DNA of 21,468 nucleotides from a virus: IMG/VR virus record IMGVR_UViG_3300046780_001181, positions 1-21,468 of that record; one strand, given 5' to 3'. Positions within the stretch are counted from its first letter, which is position 1, and the number at the start of each line of letters is the position of its first letter. This document shows positions 1 through 5,938 of this stretch, one piece after another. Both the position numbers and the translations under genes were made by a program. Under the pieces are notes generated by a model that searched no databases, had not been told where the DNA came from, and worked only from the letters and a program-made list of their open reading frames with translations.

Positions 1-480
1 ATGCGCAGGCTCCTTGAGAAGTTTGAGAGGGGCGTCCTAACCCCCGAGGTGCGCAACTCCGCCCGGGCAGTCTCAGCCGCCCTGCTACTTCTCTTCGGAC
101 TATCGTGGTGGATCAACATCATATCGGGTGCGACGGGTAGGCTCGGTATGTTGTCGATCCTCTTTGTGCACGGGCTTTACCTGTTGTCCAAGGCGCTCGT
201 GCTCGTGAAGCTCGCTCGTTCCCCAAAGGCGAGCAGCAAGCTGGGCGACGATCTCTACCTCATCCTTCGAAAAGTCTACGGTGAGAAGCACGCAAAGCGC
301 GTCTTCGAGCCTGCGATCGCCGACATGCAGCATGAGTACGACGAAGCGCTCGCGCGCGGCGCGGGTCGCTTTGAGCGAGCGTGGATGCGTTGGCGCGGCT
401 ACTTTGTGATCGCGAAGACGAGTGGTCTTTTATCGGTGGTGACCGTGCTGTATCGCATCATCCGCACCATCGTTCAGTAG
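1..480 (+). CDS. Membrane protein of unknown function (may be cut by window edge)
   Basis: The frame is open from the first base, which is an ATG, so the true start could lie outside the window. The 159-residue product has a basic N-terminus, a strongly hydrophobic stretch at about residues 24-44 with a second at about 48-69, a hydrophilic charged middle (75-130), and a third hydrophobic segment at about 134-155. This suggests a three-pass inner-membrane protein. I do not recognise the family. The stretch ADMQHEYDEALARG followed by an Arg/Trp-rich RAWMRWRGY feels like chromosomal bacterial membrane proteins rather than a phage structural protein, so it could be host flank or a phage accessory (moron) gene; that is inference. 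It is followed by a small ORF on the same strand after 49 bases. Confidence 0.6.
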   Translation: MRRLLEKFERGVLTPEVRNSARAVSAALLLLFGLSWWINIISGATGRLGMLSILFVHGLYLLSKALVLVKLARSPKASSKLGDDLYLILRKVYGEKHAKRVFEPAIADMQHEYDEALARGAGRFERAWMRWRGYFVIAKTSGLLSVVTVLYRIIRTIVQ

Positions 481-529
481 GTACCTCGATTCTTCGCAAC
501 CTCGAGCGCGCCGCGCCGATACCCTCGGC

Positions 530-706
530 ATGCTCAAGCCGCTCTACTTCACTCCTGGGGTGTTTCACGATTCGCTGGTGCTGCGCCTTCCCGATGGGCG
601 CCTTCTGTCGCTAATGCTGATCGATGGCGCGGGCTATCTGCGCAGTGTCGGTGTGTGGCGCTGGGAGGGTCGCGCGCTTGGAGCGGTCAACGCCGGCAGC
701 GCCTAG
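530..706 (+). CDS. Small hypothetical protein, 58 residues
   Basis: An ATG at 530 opens a 58-codon frame ending in TAG at 704-706. The product starts MLKPLYFTPGVFHDSLVLRL and is rich in hydrophobic and beta-prone residues with several tryptophans and glycines; no signal peptide or known motif is seen. About three quarters of its codons end in G or C, in keeping with the neighbours. Its stop abuts the stop of the convergent lipoprotein gene with no base between, which is the packing expected of a real gene. There is no clear Shine-Dalgarno sequence. Function unknown. Confidence 0.4.
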   Translation: MLKPLYFTPGVFHDSLVLRLPDGRLLSLMLIDGAGYLRSVGVWRWEGRALGAVNAGSA

Positions 707-1201
707 CTACATCAAGATCAATCGAGCCTTGCGATAGTGCGTGTCGACGCTAGTGACGCTGCCGCACTCGACGTAGAACTTGCCTCCTGACGAGAAGCCG
801 ACCGTCGTCGTGCAGTCGGGCTTTGGGATCGAAAACCCTGTGCATGTGCCTGGGCAATAGACGGTGTTGGGGTTCGAAACGTGGTCGCAGATCAACACGC
901 GGTCGACCGCGTTCACATCGTCCACGTCGAACTGCGCAAAGTAGTGGGTTTGAACGACTGTCCCGATCGTAGCGACGGTTGAAAGAGAGCACTCTGACTC
1001 GAGAGTGCGCGACGGTTCAGCGTGCGCGTCGGCGGGGCCAGCCGCATCAACCATATCGGCAGCGCCCATCATCGCGCGCCCGGCATCTTCGAGCATGGCG
1101 CCCGCGTCGTGCATCAGCTCGGCCATGGTGTCGGTGCCGCCCGCAGAGCAAGCAGCAAGGATGGCCGCCGCGGCGACCAGGGTGGGGGAGAGTTTTGCCA
1201 T
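707..1201 (-). CDS. Cysteine-rich lipoprotein
   Basis: The 164-residue product begins with a short basic end, a hydrophobic run and a lipobox ILAAC, with the lipidated cysteine predicted at residue 18 followed by Ser-Ala. This points to export and anchoring in a membrane, probably the outer membrane of a Gram-negative host. Residues 19-68 are a low-complexity Ala/Asp/Met-rich tether. Residues 70-164 form a folded-looking domain with six further cysteines (71, 105, 116, 120, 130, 146), an even number compatible with disulfides in the periplasm or at the surface. No family is recognised. A lone lipoprotein in a phage accessory region is often a superinfection-exclusion or lysogenic-conversion factor, but nothing here proves that. 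It is transcribed away from the small acidic gene at 1460 and convergent with the 58-residue ORF. Confidence 0.75.
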   Translation of the reverse strand: MAKLSPTLVAAAAILAACSAGGTDTMAELMHDAGAMLEDAGRAMMGAADMVDAAGPADAHAEPSRTLESECSLSTVATIGTVVQTHYFAQFDVDDVNAVDRVLICDHVSNPNTVYCPGTCTGFSIPKPDCTTTVGFSSGGKFYVECGSVTSVDTHYRKARLILM

Positions 1202-1459
1202 GCGCGAAAAGATGCGAGCGCGCGGGCGCCGCGCAACGGTCGGCGCTCACATTTCACGAGCCATGTAATCGCCGGGCCTTGGCTGGTGCCGACGTGGCCG
1301 GCTGGCATGGCCAAGCCCCCGATCCAGATGCGTGGGATGTCTGACGAACGCGGCCCCAGCTCCGGCGGTGGCGGTCTCTGCGAGGGCCTCGCAATCTGGC
1401 GTCTCTTTGGTCGGGTGGTGCTTGTCGTCACAGCGGGCCAGTGCTGAGATCCGGCTCGA
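1202..1459. other. Divergent intergenic region
   Basis: This 258-base gap separates the lipoprotein (minus) from the acidic protein (plus), so it should hold promoters for both. On the plus strand a weak sigma70-like pair, TTGTCG (1422-1427) and TGAGAT (1445-1450) with a 17-base spacer, lies just before the 1460 start; the match is poor. A 36-codon frame (1337-1447) is open but has no convincing ribosome site and is not called. No tRNA or strong hairpin was seen. Confidence 0.3.
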
Positions 1460-1750
1460 ATGACGACGCCCGAGGATCTCGAAGAGCTCAAGAAGAGATT
1501 CAAGGACGCAACGATGCGGGCCTACCAGGCCGGCGCACTGGACGAGAGACGCATGAAGTCGATGGTTCTGGCGTTCGAGGCCCGCGCGCTCGAGGGTGGC
1601 CAGGACCCCGCCACTGTGATCGACGTTTACGAAGACACGCCCGAGGGATGGACGAACTATCTGGGTTGCGTAGTTGCGCAGTTACTTGATGCGCTGGAGT
1701 ATCAGCGCATCTTCGACGCTCTAAGGCGTGACGATGACGATTGGCCTTGA
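1460..1750 (+). CDS. Small acidic hypothetical protein
   Basis: The 96-residue product (MTTPEDLEELKKRFKDATMR at the N-terminus) looks mainly alpha-helical and ends in a very acidic DDDDWP tail. No membrane segment, signal peptide or known motif is visible. The start codon is the first ATG after the divergent gap; no good Shine-Dalgarno is seen. It ends two bases from the stop of the convergent ParB-like gene. Small acidic proteins in phage accessory regions include DNA mimics and inhibitors, but there is no sequence evidence for such a role here. Function unknown. Confidence 0.6.
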   Translation: MTTPEDLEELKKRFKDATMRAYQAGALDERRMKSMVLAFEARALEGGQDPATVIDVYEDTPEGWTNYLGCVVAQLLDALEYQRIFDALRRDDDDWP

Positions 1751-1752
1751 GG

Positions 1753-2706
1753 TCAACGCACCGCGCCCAGCACCACATCGCCGCTCACGTAGCGGTTCGC
1801 GACGTCCTGCACGCCGAGCGCTCCCATGACCTCGCGACAGTGCGCATCGTCGCGGCACACGACCACCACGTAGAAGTCAGCGCGGGTCTTGCCAGCGAGC
1901 TGATCGGTGTACGCGTAGCGACGCTCAGCCACGCTATCGCGGTACTCCTGCGTGTAGGTCTCGCCACCTGCACCACCTGCGCCAGCCTCCTCGCCGAGCT
2001 CGGGCATGACGGCATCTCCGTCCGAGGTTCCACCGGGCGGGGTCGTCGACACGCGCCGATCGTGCCCGCGCACGTTCGTCGTGCGTGCTTCGTCCTTCGC
2101 AGCTTCGATGGCGTCGAGTGCGCCTTTCGCGCCGGGCATGGTGCTCTGCTCGGGCTCGAGGTCGGGAAACATGGAGCCGAAGCGCTCGTCGCCGGGGAAC
2201 ATCTGCCCGATGTCGACCTCGTCGAAGCCGAAGCCTTCGAGGCCAGCCAGGTCGTCGGCGAGCAGCTCCCCGAGCCGCTCCCAGTCGAAGGCGCCCTGTG
2301 TACGCGGATTGTTGAAGAACGAGTTCTGTCGCTTCTCCTTCTTCTCGGGCCAGTCGATCACGGTCATGTCGAGCTGGTAGTCCTTCTCGGGTGTGCCGTC
2401 GTACTCCTCGAGAAAGTCGAGTTGCTCAAGGCGCTGGTGTCCGCTCACCAGTCGCGTCGTCCGCTTGTTGAACACCAAGGCCGGGCCCACCAAGCCCACC
2501 GTGCGCAGGTTCTCCCGCAGCCGACGCGCGTTGTCCTTCTGGATGTGCCGTGGGTTGTACGCTGCGACGTTCAACGCGGACCTTCGCATGCGCTCGACCG
2601 ACCCGGTTTGAAACCTCGATCGTTCGCCCGCGGCTGCCGAAGAGTCGATCTCGCTCGAGGATGGCTTCGGCGAGCGGGAACGCGTCGATGATTTTTGCGT
2701 AATCAT
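1753..2706 (-). CDS. ParB/sulfiredoxin-superfamily protein (phage ParB-like nuclease domain)
   Basis: The 317-residue product has a Ser/Arg-rich N-terminal 30 residues, then a ParB-like domain (about 31-135) with the family landmarks YNPR at 50-53, the LVSGHQRL motif with GHQR at 89-92, and an NNP motif at 132-134. A Gly/Glu-rich linker follows (about 185-245), then a C-terminal domain (about 256-317). ParB/Srx-fold proteins bind or hydrolyse nucleotides; phage members are commonly labelled ParB-like nucleases and occur beside PAPS-reductase-family or DNA methyltransferase genes. Here the partner is directly upstream and overlaps it by 281 bases. An AAGGAAAGG seven bases before the ATG supports this start; the next in-frame ATG (2589) would remove residues that look like part of the domain. 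Not a partitioning ParB: no helix-turn-helix region or ParA is seen. Confidence 0.8.
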   Translation of the reverse strand: MITQKSSTRSRSPKPSSSEIDSSAAAGERSRFQTGSVERMRRSALNVAAYNPRHIQKDNARRLRENLRTVGLVGPALVFNKRTTRLVSGHQRLEQLDFLEEYDGTPEKDYQLDMTVIDWPEKKEKRQNSFFNNPRTQGAFDWERLGELLADDLAGLEGFGFDEVDIGQMFPGDERFGSMFPDLEPEQSTMPGAKGALDAIEAAKDEARTTNVRGHDRRVSTTPPGGTSDGDAVMPELGEEAGAGGAGGETYTQEYRDSVAERRYAYTDQLAGKTRADFYVVVVCRDDAHCREVMGALGVQDVANRYVSGDVVLGAVR

Positions 2707-3313
2707 GGGGGAACCTTTCCTTGATCTGCGGCAGCACGTTCAGACTCACGCCGCTCATGTCCGCTTTGTCGGCGGCCTGAAACGACGGCGCGAGCGGAAC
2801 GCCCAAGAGGCCCACGAGCGAGCGCACCTCACGATGCGTCCAATCCCACACCGGATAGAGACGCTGCTCCTTGGGGTTGATGCCTTCGAACGGGCGGAGC
2901 AGAAACCGGCGTTGCAGGCTGTCCACCTGCTTCTCGCCGCTCGCGGTCCACGCGCAACCGGTGCGCTTCTTGGCGAGCGCTTCGACATCGCGAAACTTCA
3001 CCTTCCGCGTGCCCACCTTCGTTTGCCACGGCGTGAACGTGCCCGTGCGTAGGAGCTCGAGCGTGTTGACCTCGGGCACGGTCACGAGCGGATGGCGGAC
3101 GCCGAAGTGCGCAAGCTGCGCACGGATAGGCGTCTCGACGCATCGCAGGCCTTCGACGAAGAATCGGAAGCACGGGACGATGCGCGCGGGTCCGATGGCT
3201 TCGGTCGCGAGCTTGAGCACCGCGATCGAGTCCTTGCCGCCCGATACCCACACAAGGAGCGGATCGCGCGGGTGCTGGGCGCTCCATCGGGAGAAGACGG
3301 AGAGGTCGCGCAC
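2426..3313 (-). CDS. PP-loop ATP-pyrophosphatase of the PAPS reductase family
   Basis: The 295-residue frame starts with GTG at 3313, seven codons before a region matching the PP-loop fold. The SGGKDS P-loop (residues 24-29, in VWVSGGKDSIAVLKLA) binds the ATP that the family uses to adenylate a substrate. Residues 145-165 (EGINPKEQRLYPVWDWTHRE) match the domain segment before the C-terminal helices. The C-terminal catalytic Cys motif of true PAPS reductases is missing; cysteines are at 48, 58 and 120 only. So sulfate assimilation is unlikely, and nucleotide or nucleic-acid modification is more plausible (inference). Residues after about 230 read as low-complexity and lose the G/C third-position bias just where the ParB frame gains it, so the functional protein may end near there or be frameshifted. 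It follows the basic protein gene by six bases. Confidence 0.75.
   Translation of the reverse strand: MRDLSVFSRWSAQHPRDPLLVWVSGGKDSIAVLKLATEAIGPARIVPCFRFFVEGLRCVETPIRAQLAHFGVRHPLVTVPEVNTLELLRTGTFTPWQTKVGTRKVKFRDVEALAKKRTGCAWTASGEKQVDSLQRRFLLRPFEGINPKEQRLYPVWDWTHREVRSLVGLLGVPLAPSFQAADKADMSGVSLNVLPQIKERFPHDYAKIIDAFPLAEAILERDRLFGSRGRTIEVSNRVGRAHAKVRVERRSVQPTAHPEGQRASAAGEPAHGGLGGPGLGVQQADDATGERTPAP
2714..2722 (-). promoter_or_regulatory. Ribosome binding site of the ParB-like gene
   Basis: AAGGAAAGG on the minus strand sits seven bases before the ATG at 2706. It supports that start although it lies inside the coding frame of the upstream PAPS-reductase-family gene, and so argues that the gene overlap is genuine. 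Confidence 0.5.
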
Positions 3314-3319
3314 GGGCCG

Positions 3320-3523
3320 CTATCCGCCCGAGGCCGAGCCGCTCTCACGCGAGAACTTGCCACCGCCAGCGAACAAGCCCGCCTTGGACGCCGCCTTGCG
3401 CTTCTCGGCGGGGGATGCCTTGGCCGCCTTGCGCTTGCTGGCTGAGAGCGCCTTGCCAGCCCGTGCGATGGCCGCCCGCCCGCGCGCCGTGCCCTTCTTC
3501 TTCGCTGCTTTCCTGGCTGCCAT
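3320..3523 (-). CDS. Lys/Ala-rich basic protein, histone H1-like
   Basis: The 67-residue product is built of Ala, Lys, Arg and Ser (MAARKAAKKKGTARGRAA at the start) with a Gly/Ser-rich end. This composition matches the H1-like C-terminal tails of bacterial nucleoid proteins and small phage DNA-binding proteins, so a nucleic-acid-binding role is likely but not proven. A GAAGGGG stands six bases before the ATG. It is the first gene of the minus-strand group with the PAPS-family and ParB-like genes, six bases upstream of the former, and lies next to the palindrome at 3633-3652. Simple composition makes homology hard to judge; being a spurious frame in GC-rich DNA is possible but the ribosome site and spacing argue against it. 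Confidence 0.6.
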   Translation of the reverse strand: MAARKAAKKKGTARGRAAIARAGKALSASKRKAAKASPAEKRKAASKAGLFAGGGKFSRESGSASGG

Positions 3524-3632
3524 GGGGTGCCCCTTCGCTGCTTGGCTCTTTGGCCTTGGAGATCAAGACGATGGGCGGGGCAGGGGAGGCGGTACGGATG
3601 CTTGAAGGAACGAAAAGCGCCAGTCGATGTTT

Positions 3633-3652
3633 GATTGTTGTCGACAACAATC
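3633..3652. promoter_or_regulatory. Perfect 20-bp palindrome, candidate operator
   Basis: GATTGTTGTCGACAACAATC is its own reverse complement with no mismatch. It is centred in the 152-base gap between the divergent basic-protein gene (start 3523) and the plus-strand gene (start 3676), 23 bases from the latter ATG. It is AT-richer than the surroundings, as expected of a promoter region. A symmetrical site here suits a dimeric repressor controlling both directions. No repressor gene is recognised in the window and no second copy was found by eye. Confidence 0.5.
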
Positions 3653-3675
3653 TGTGTTGGGCCTAGTGTCTGGTC

Positions 3676-3966
3676 ATGACGACGACGGCGAAAACGATTG
3701 CGGAGCAGATTGGAAACGTGGCTTTCGCGATGATCGGGGCGCACAGCCTCGTAGGCAGCGAGACGGCTCTGCAGTTCGGGATCCGCGGCTCGAAGCGCTG
3801 CAACAAGATCCGGGTCGTCTACGAGGCGGGCGCGGACCTCTACACGGTCGAGGCGTGGAAGTGCCGCGGCGTCAACATCAGTCGCGTTGGTGTCAGCGAG
3901 GATGTCTTCGCGGACTCGCTCCGCACCACCATCACCGCGCTCACCGGCCTCTACACGACCTTTTGA
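3676..3966 (+). CDS. Conserved phage protein of unknown function
   Basis: The 96-residue product has the pattern IGNVAFAMIGAHSLVGSE near residues 12-29, then alternating beta strands, and ends in LTGLYTTF. I recognise this layout (a hydrophobic GA-x-x-LVG segment, FxI strand, VExxxxRG strand and a C-terminal TGLYT) from small proteins found in many unrelated phages, but know no function or symbol for it. It opens the plus-strand cluster that runs to 5510. Its ATG lies just downstream of the palindrome, which may regulate it. No strong Shine-Dalgarno is present. Confidence 0.75.
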   Translation: MTTTAKTIAEQIGNVAFAMIGAHSLVGSETALQFGIRGSKRCNKIRVVYEAGADLYTVEAWKCRGVNISRVGVSEDVFADSLRTTITALTGLYTTF

Positions 3967-3983
3967 AGGGAGACGCGCTCGCC

Positions 3984-4559
3984 ATGCTCACCACAATCGA
4001 AATCGGATTTACCTACTTCAGCGGCAACGCGATGTATCCCACGCTGAGCGTCGTTCTCGACCTACTCTCGTTCGATGAGCTGCCCGCGGTGGCCAGAAAG
4101 GGCGCGCAGATCATCCATTCGGGCAAGGCGGACAACGGCGCGCGCTGGGTCGAGTTTCGAAACGTAGGCTCGCATAGCGCCGTTTGCCACTCGCGCGAAG
4201 ACACCTTCGCAGCAACCCGCTACGCATCGGCAACGGACCACGTCAACGCGTTCGCTGAGATCGAGACAACGAGCGTGAAGCTTACTGGCGTGCTCAAGAC
4301 CTACAGCGATTGGGACAACAGCGGCCTTTACCTGCACAACTTTCTTCAGGTTGGCGACTCGGTCGACGAAGCGCTCGAGATGCACTTTCTCGAGGTCTTG
4401 CCCCCCGCTTACTACGACTCGTCGCTTACCCAGATCGGCGAGGCGAGCGACCACAAGGGGCCGAACGGCAGCGCCCGCTACGCCACGGTGCAGAAGCACG
4501 GCAAGGCATGGATCTACACCGGTGACCGCGCCAAGCGCGAGCGCGTGCAAATCGGATGA
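3984..4559 (+). CDS. Hypothetical protein, 191 residues
   Basis: The frame is open further upstream (to 3627), but that part would overlap the preceding gene. The ATG at 3984, 17 bases after that gene's stop and preceded by GAAGGGA at about 12 bases, is the better start. The product is soluble with no signal or membrane segment. Residues 1-110 look alpha/beta. The C-terminal part carries VLPPAYYDSSLTQIGEAS and a charged KRERVQIG end, a layout reminiscent of small plasmid and phage proteins of unknown role. The gene overlaps the next by four bases (ATGA), so the two are probably co-translated. Confidence 0.65.
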   Translation: MLTTIEIGFTYFSGNAMYPTLSVVLDLLSFDELPAVARKGAQIIHSGKADNGARWVEFRNVGSHSAVCHSREDTFAATRYASATDHVNAFAEIETTSVKLTGVLKTYSDWDNSGLYLHNFLQVGDSVDEALEMHFLEVLPPAYYDSSLTQIGEASDHKGPNGSARYATVQKHGKAWIYTGDRAKRERVQIG

Positions 4560-4828
4560 GTGGCCGCATGGCCAAGCCTTCACGACCGCTCACCCCGGCC
4601 GAAGCCTGGTGCTGGGTTGCCCGCATGCTCAGCCGCGAGGCGGACGAGCACTACTACTCCTGGCCGAGAACGGAAGACGCCCTGAAGTGCGGGGTCGCCT
4701 GCGAAGAGGCGAGTGCTGCAGCGTATGCGCGCGCCAAGAAGTTGGGCGCGACCAAAGCCACATGGAAGAGCGCCCTGCGCAAGTGGGACGCGGTGACGGA
4801 ACCAAAAAGGAGCGAAAGCGATGCGTAG
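4556..4828 (+). CDS. Hypothetical protein, 90 residues
   Basis: The start overlaps the preceding stop as ATGA, the usual sign of translational coupling; an alternative ATG follows at 4568. The product is helical, with Trp-rich hydrophobic turns (AEAWCWVARM at about residues 15-24) and a basic C-terminus ending PKRSESDA. Two cysteines (19, 45) do not form a known motif. It overlaps the following zinc-finger gene by eight bases. Not recognised. Confidence 0.6.
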   Translation: MSGRMAKPSRPLTPAEAWCWVARMLSREADEHYYSWPRTEDALKCGVACEEASAAAYARAKKLGATKATWKSALRKWDAVTEPKRSESDA

Positions 4829-5291
4829 CCATCACGAAGCGAGCAACTACATCAACGACCACCGCGTGGTCGCGGGCGAGCGCGGCCAGCGCTTCAAGTT
4901 CGACGCGAAGGCCATGACGCTCACGGTCGAGCTCTACAACGGCGAAGCCGAAGAGCACGAGGCCGAGTTTCAGGAATTCGCCTTCCCCGCGCGCTACGCG
5001 GTGTGTCCCACGTGCCGCGGCAAGGGCAGTCACGTGAACCCCAGCATCGACGCAGGCGGCATCACCGGGGAGGAGTTGGGGGAATGGGACGATGACGAGC
5101 GCGAGAGCTACCTCAACGGGCGCTATGACGTGGCCTGCTACCAGTGCGGGGGAGAGCGCCTGGTTCCCGAGATCGACAAGAGCAACCTGAACGACGCGGC
5201 CAAGGCGGCCCTGAAGCGCTTCCGTAAGCAGGAACGTGAGGCCGAGGAGTGCGAAGCGATGTCGCGCGCCGAGCGGGCGATGGGGGCCTGA
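4821..5291 (+). CDS. Zinc-finger protein with DnaJ-type CxxCxGxG motifs
   Basis: The 156-residue protein has CPTCRGKG at about residues 62-69 and CYQCGGER at about 106-113, two CxxCxG halves that together should bind one zinc ion, as in the cysteine-rich region of DnaJ. There is no J domain. Between the halves is an acidic loop containing NPSIDAGGI, and the C-terminal 40 residues are a charged helix. Similar stand-alone proteins with the same spacer occur in many phages, without assigned function; the family resemblance is from memory. An AAGGAG eight bases before the ATG (4807-4812) supports the start. It is the fourth gene of the plus-strand cluster. Confidence 0.75.
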   Translation: MRSHHEASNYINDHRVVAGERGQRFKFDAKAMTLTVELYNGEAEEHEAEFQEFAFPARYAVCPTCRGKGSHVNPSIDAGGITGEELGEWDDDERESYLNGRYDVACYQCGGERLVPEIDKSNLNDAAKAALKRFRKQEREAEECEAMSRAERAMGA

Positions 5292-5306
5292 GCTAGGCTC
5301 GCGCCC

Positions 5307-5510
5307 ATGCCCAGAGGCGGAAAACGAGAAGGCGCGGGACGTCTACCCCGGCCAGGCGGCCAGCTCGAGAAGCTCACCGTGCGCGTGACACCCGGCGCGA
5401 TCGAGCGCTTCCAAGCGCTACAGGATGGACGCAGCAACACCCCCGCGGAGCAGTTCGATGAAATGCTCGACCTCGCAGAATCGACCGCGGACGCCGAAGA
5501 GAAGGCCTAG
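5307..5510 (+). CDS. Small basic hypothetical protein, possible ribbon-helix-helix regulator
   Basis: The 67-residue product starts MPRGGKREGAGRLPRPGGQL, the Gly/Arg-rich leader often seen on small phage proteins, followed by LEKLTVRVTPGAIERFQAL, a strand then helix that resembles the start of a CopG/Arc-like ribbon-helix-helix fold, and an acidic end. A DNA-binding role is therefore possible but unproven. The last stop shares the CTAG at 5507-5510 with the stop of the convergent holin-like gene. Confidence 0.55.
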   Translation: MPRGGKREGAGRLPRPGGQLEKLTVRVTPGAIERFQALQDGRSNTPAEQFDEMLDLAESTADAEEKA

Positions 5511-5908
5511 CTCTCGGCCCCCGGCGCGTCTTCCTTCTTAGGAGGCGGCTGCAGCACGGGCCGAAGCCGTTGCACTGCCGCATCGACCAACACCTTGAGC
5601 GCATCGTCGTCGTACTTCGTCAGCCCGCGCGGACCCACGCGCCGCGCCGAGTCGATTGCGATGGACTGCTTCGCTTCGCCTGAGAGCGCATGGACGCTGC
5701 CGAGCAGCTGGTTCGCCTTCTCCTCAGCGCGCCGCACGCCGATCTCGATCGAGTCGTTGATCGCTTGATCCTCGGTCGCTGACAGCTGCACGCCGTGGAT
5801 CTTGGCCAAGTTGCTCTTGATGCCTTGCAGGTAGGCAATCACGAGCGGCGTGACAATCGGGATCAAGTAGAGCGCGAGGTCCGCCAAAAAGTTCTTGAGC
5901 TCGTTCAT
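5507..5908 (-). CDS. Putative holin, LLH-like
   Basis: The 133-residue protein has a single membrane segment at about residues 8-27 (LALYLIPIVTPLVIAYLQGI), then a long charged helical domain and a Pro/Lys/Glu-rich C-terminus. A short N-terminal anchor followed by a helical region that begins with an ED-rich stretch, passes through a VRRAEEKA helix and ends in a VLVDAAVQRL helix is the layout of phage LL-H family holins. In that role it would oligomerise in the inner membrane and release or activate the endolysin. It is the last gene of the minus-strand late unit, 30 bases after a coiled-coil membrane protein and close to the endolysin. An alternative is a generic tail-end membrane protein. 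Confidence 0.55.
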   Translation of the reverse strand: MNELKNFLADLALYLIPIVTPLVIAYLQGIKSNLAKIHGVQLSATEDQAINDSIEIGVRRAEEKANQLLGSVHALSGEAKQSIAIDSARRVGPRGLTKYDDDALKVLVDAAVQRLRPVLQPPPKKEDAPGAES

Positions 5909-5938
5909 GGCCCACTTGTACAGGCGGCCGCGTTGCTT

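Noticed and set aside
1337-1447. A 36-codon frame with a hydrophobic stretch in the divergent gap.
   Set aside because: It has no convincing ribosome site and lies where promoters are expected.
1741-2691. A 316-codon open frame on the plus strand.
   Set aside because: It lies antisense to the ParB-like gene, has no recognisable domain, and is His/Arg/Ala-rich as expected of the opposite strand of GC-rich coding DNA.
1753-2706. Plasmid or prophage partition protein ParB.
   Set aside because: There is no ParA neighbour and no centromere-like repeat array, and the family pattern (GHQR, NNP) is that of phage ParB-like nuclease-domain proteins.
2426-3313. True PAPS reductase of sulfate assimilation.
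   Set aside because: The PP-loop is present, but the C-terminal catalytic Cys motif is absent and no other sulfur genes are nearby.
3627-3983. N-terminal extension of the 191-residue gene to position 3627.
   Set aside because: It would overlap the whole preceding conserved gene, and the ATG at 3984 has a ribosome site and fits the operon spacing.
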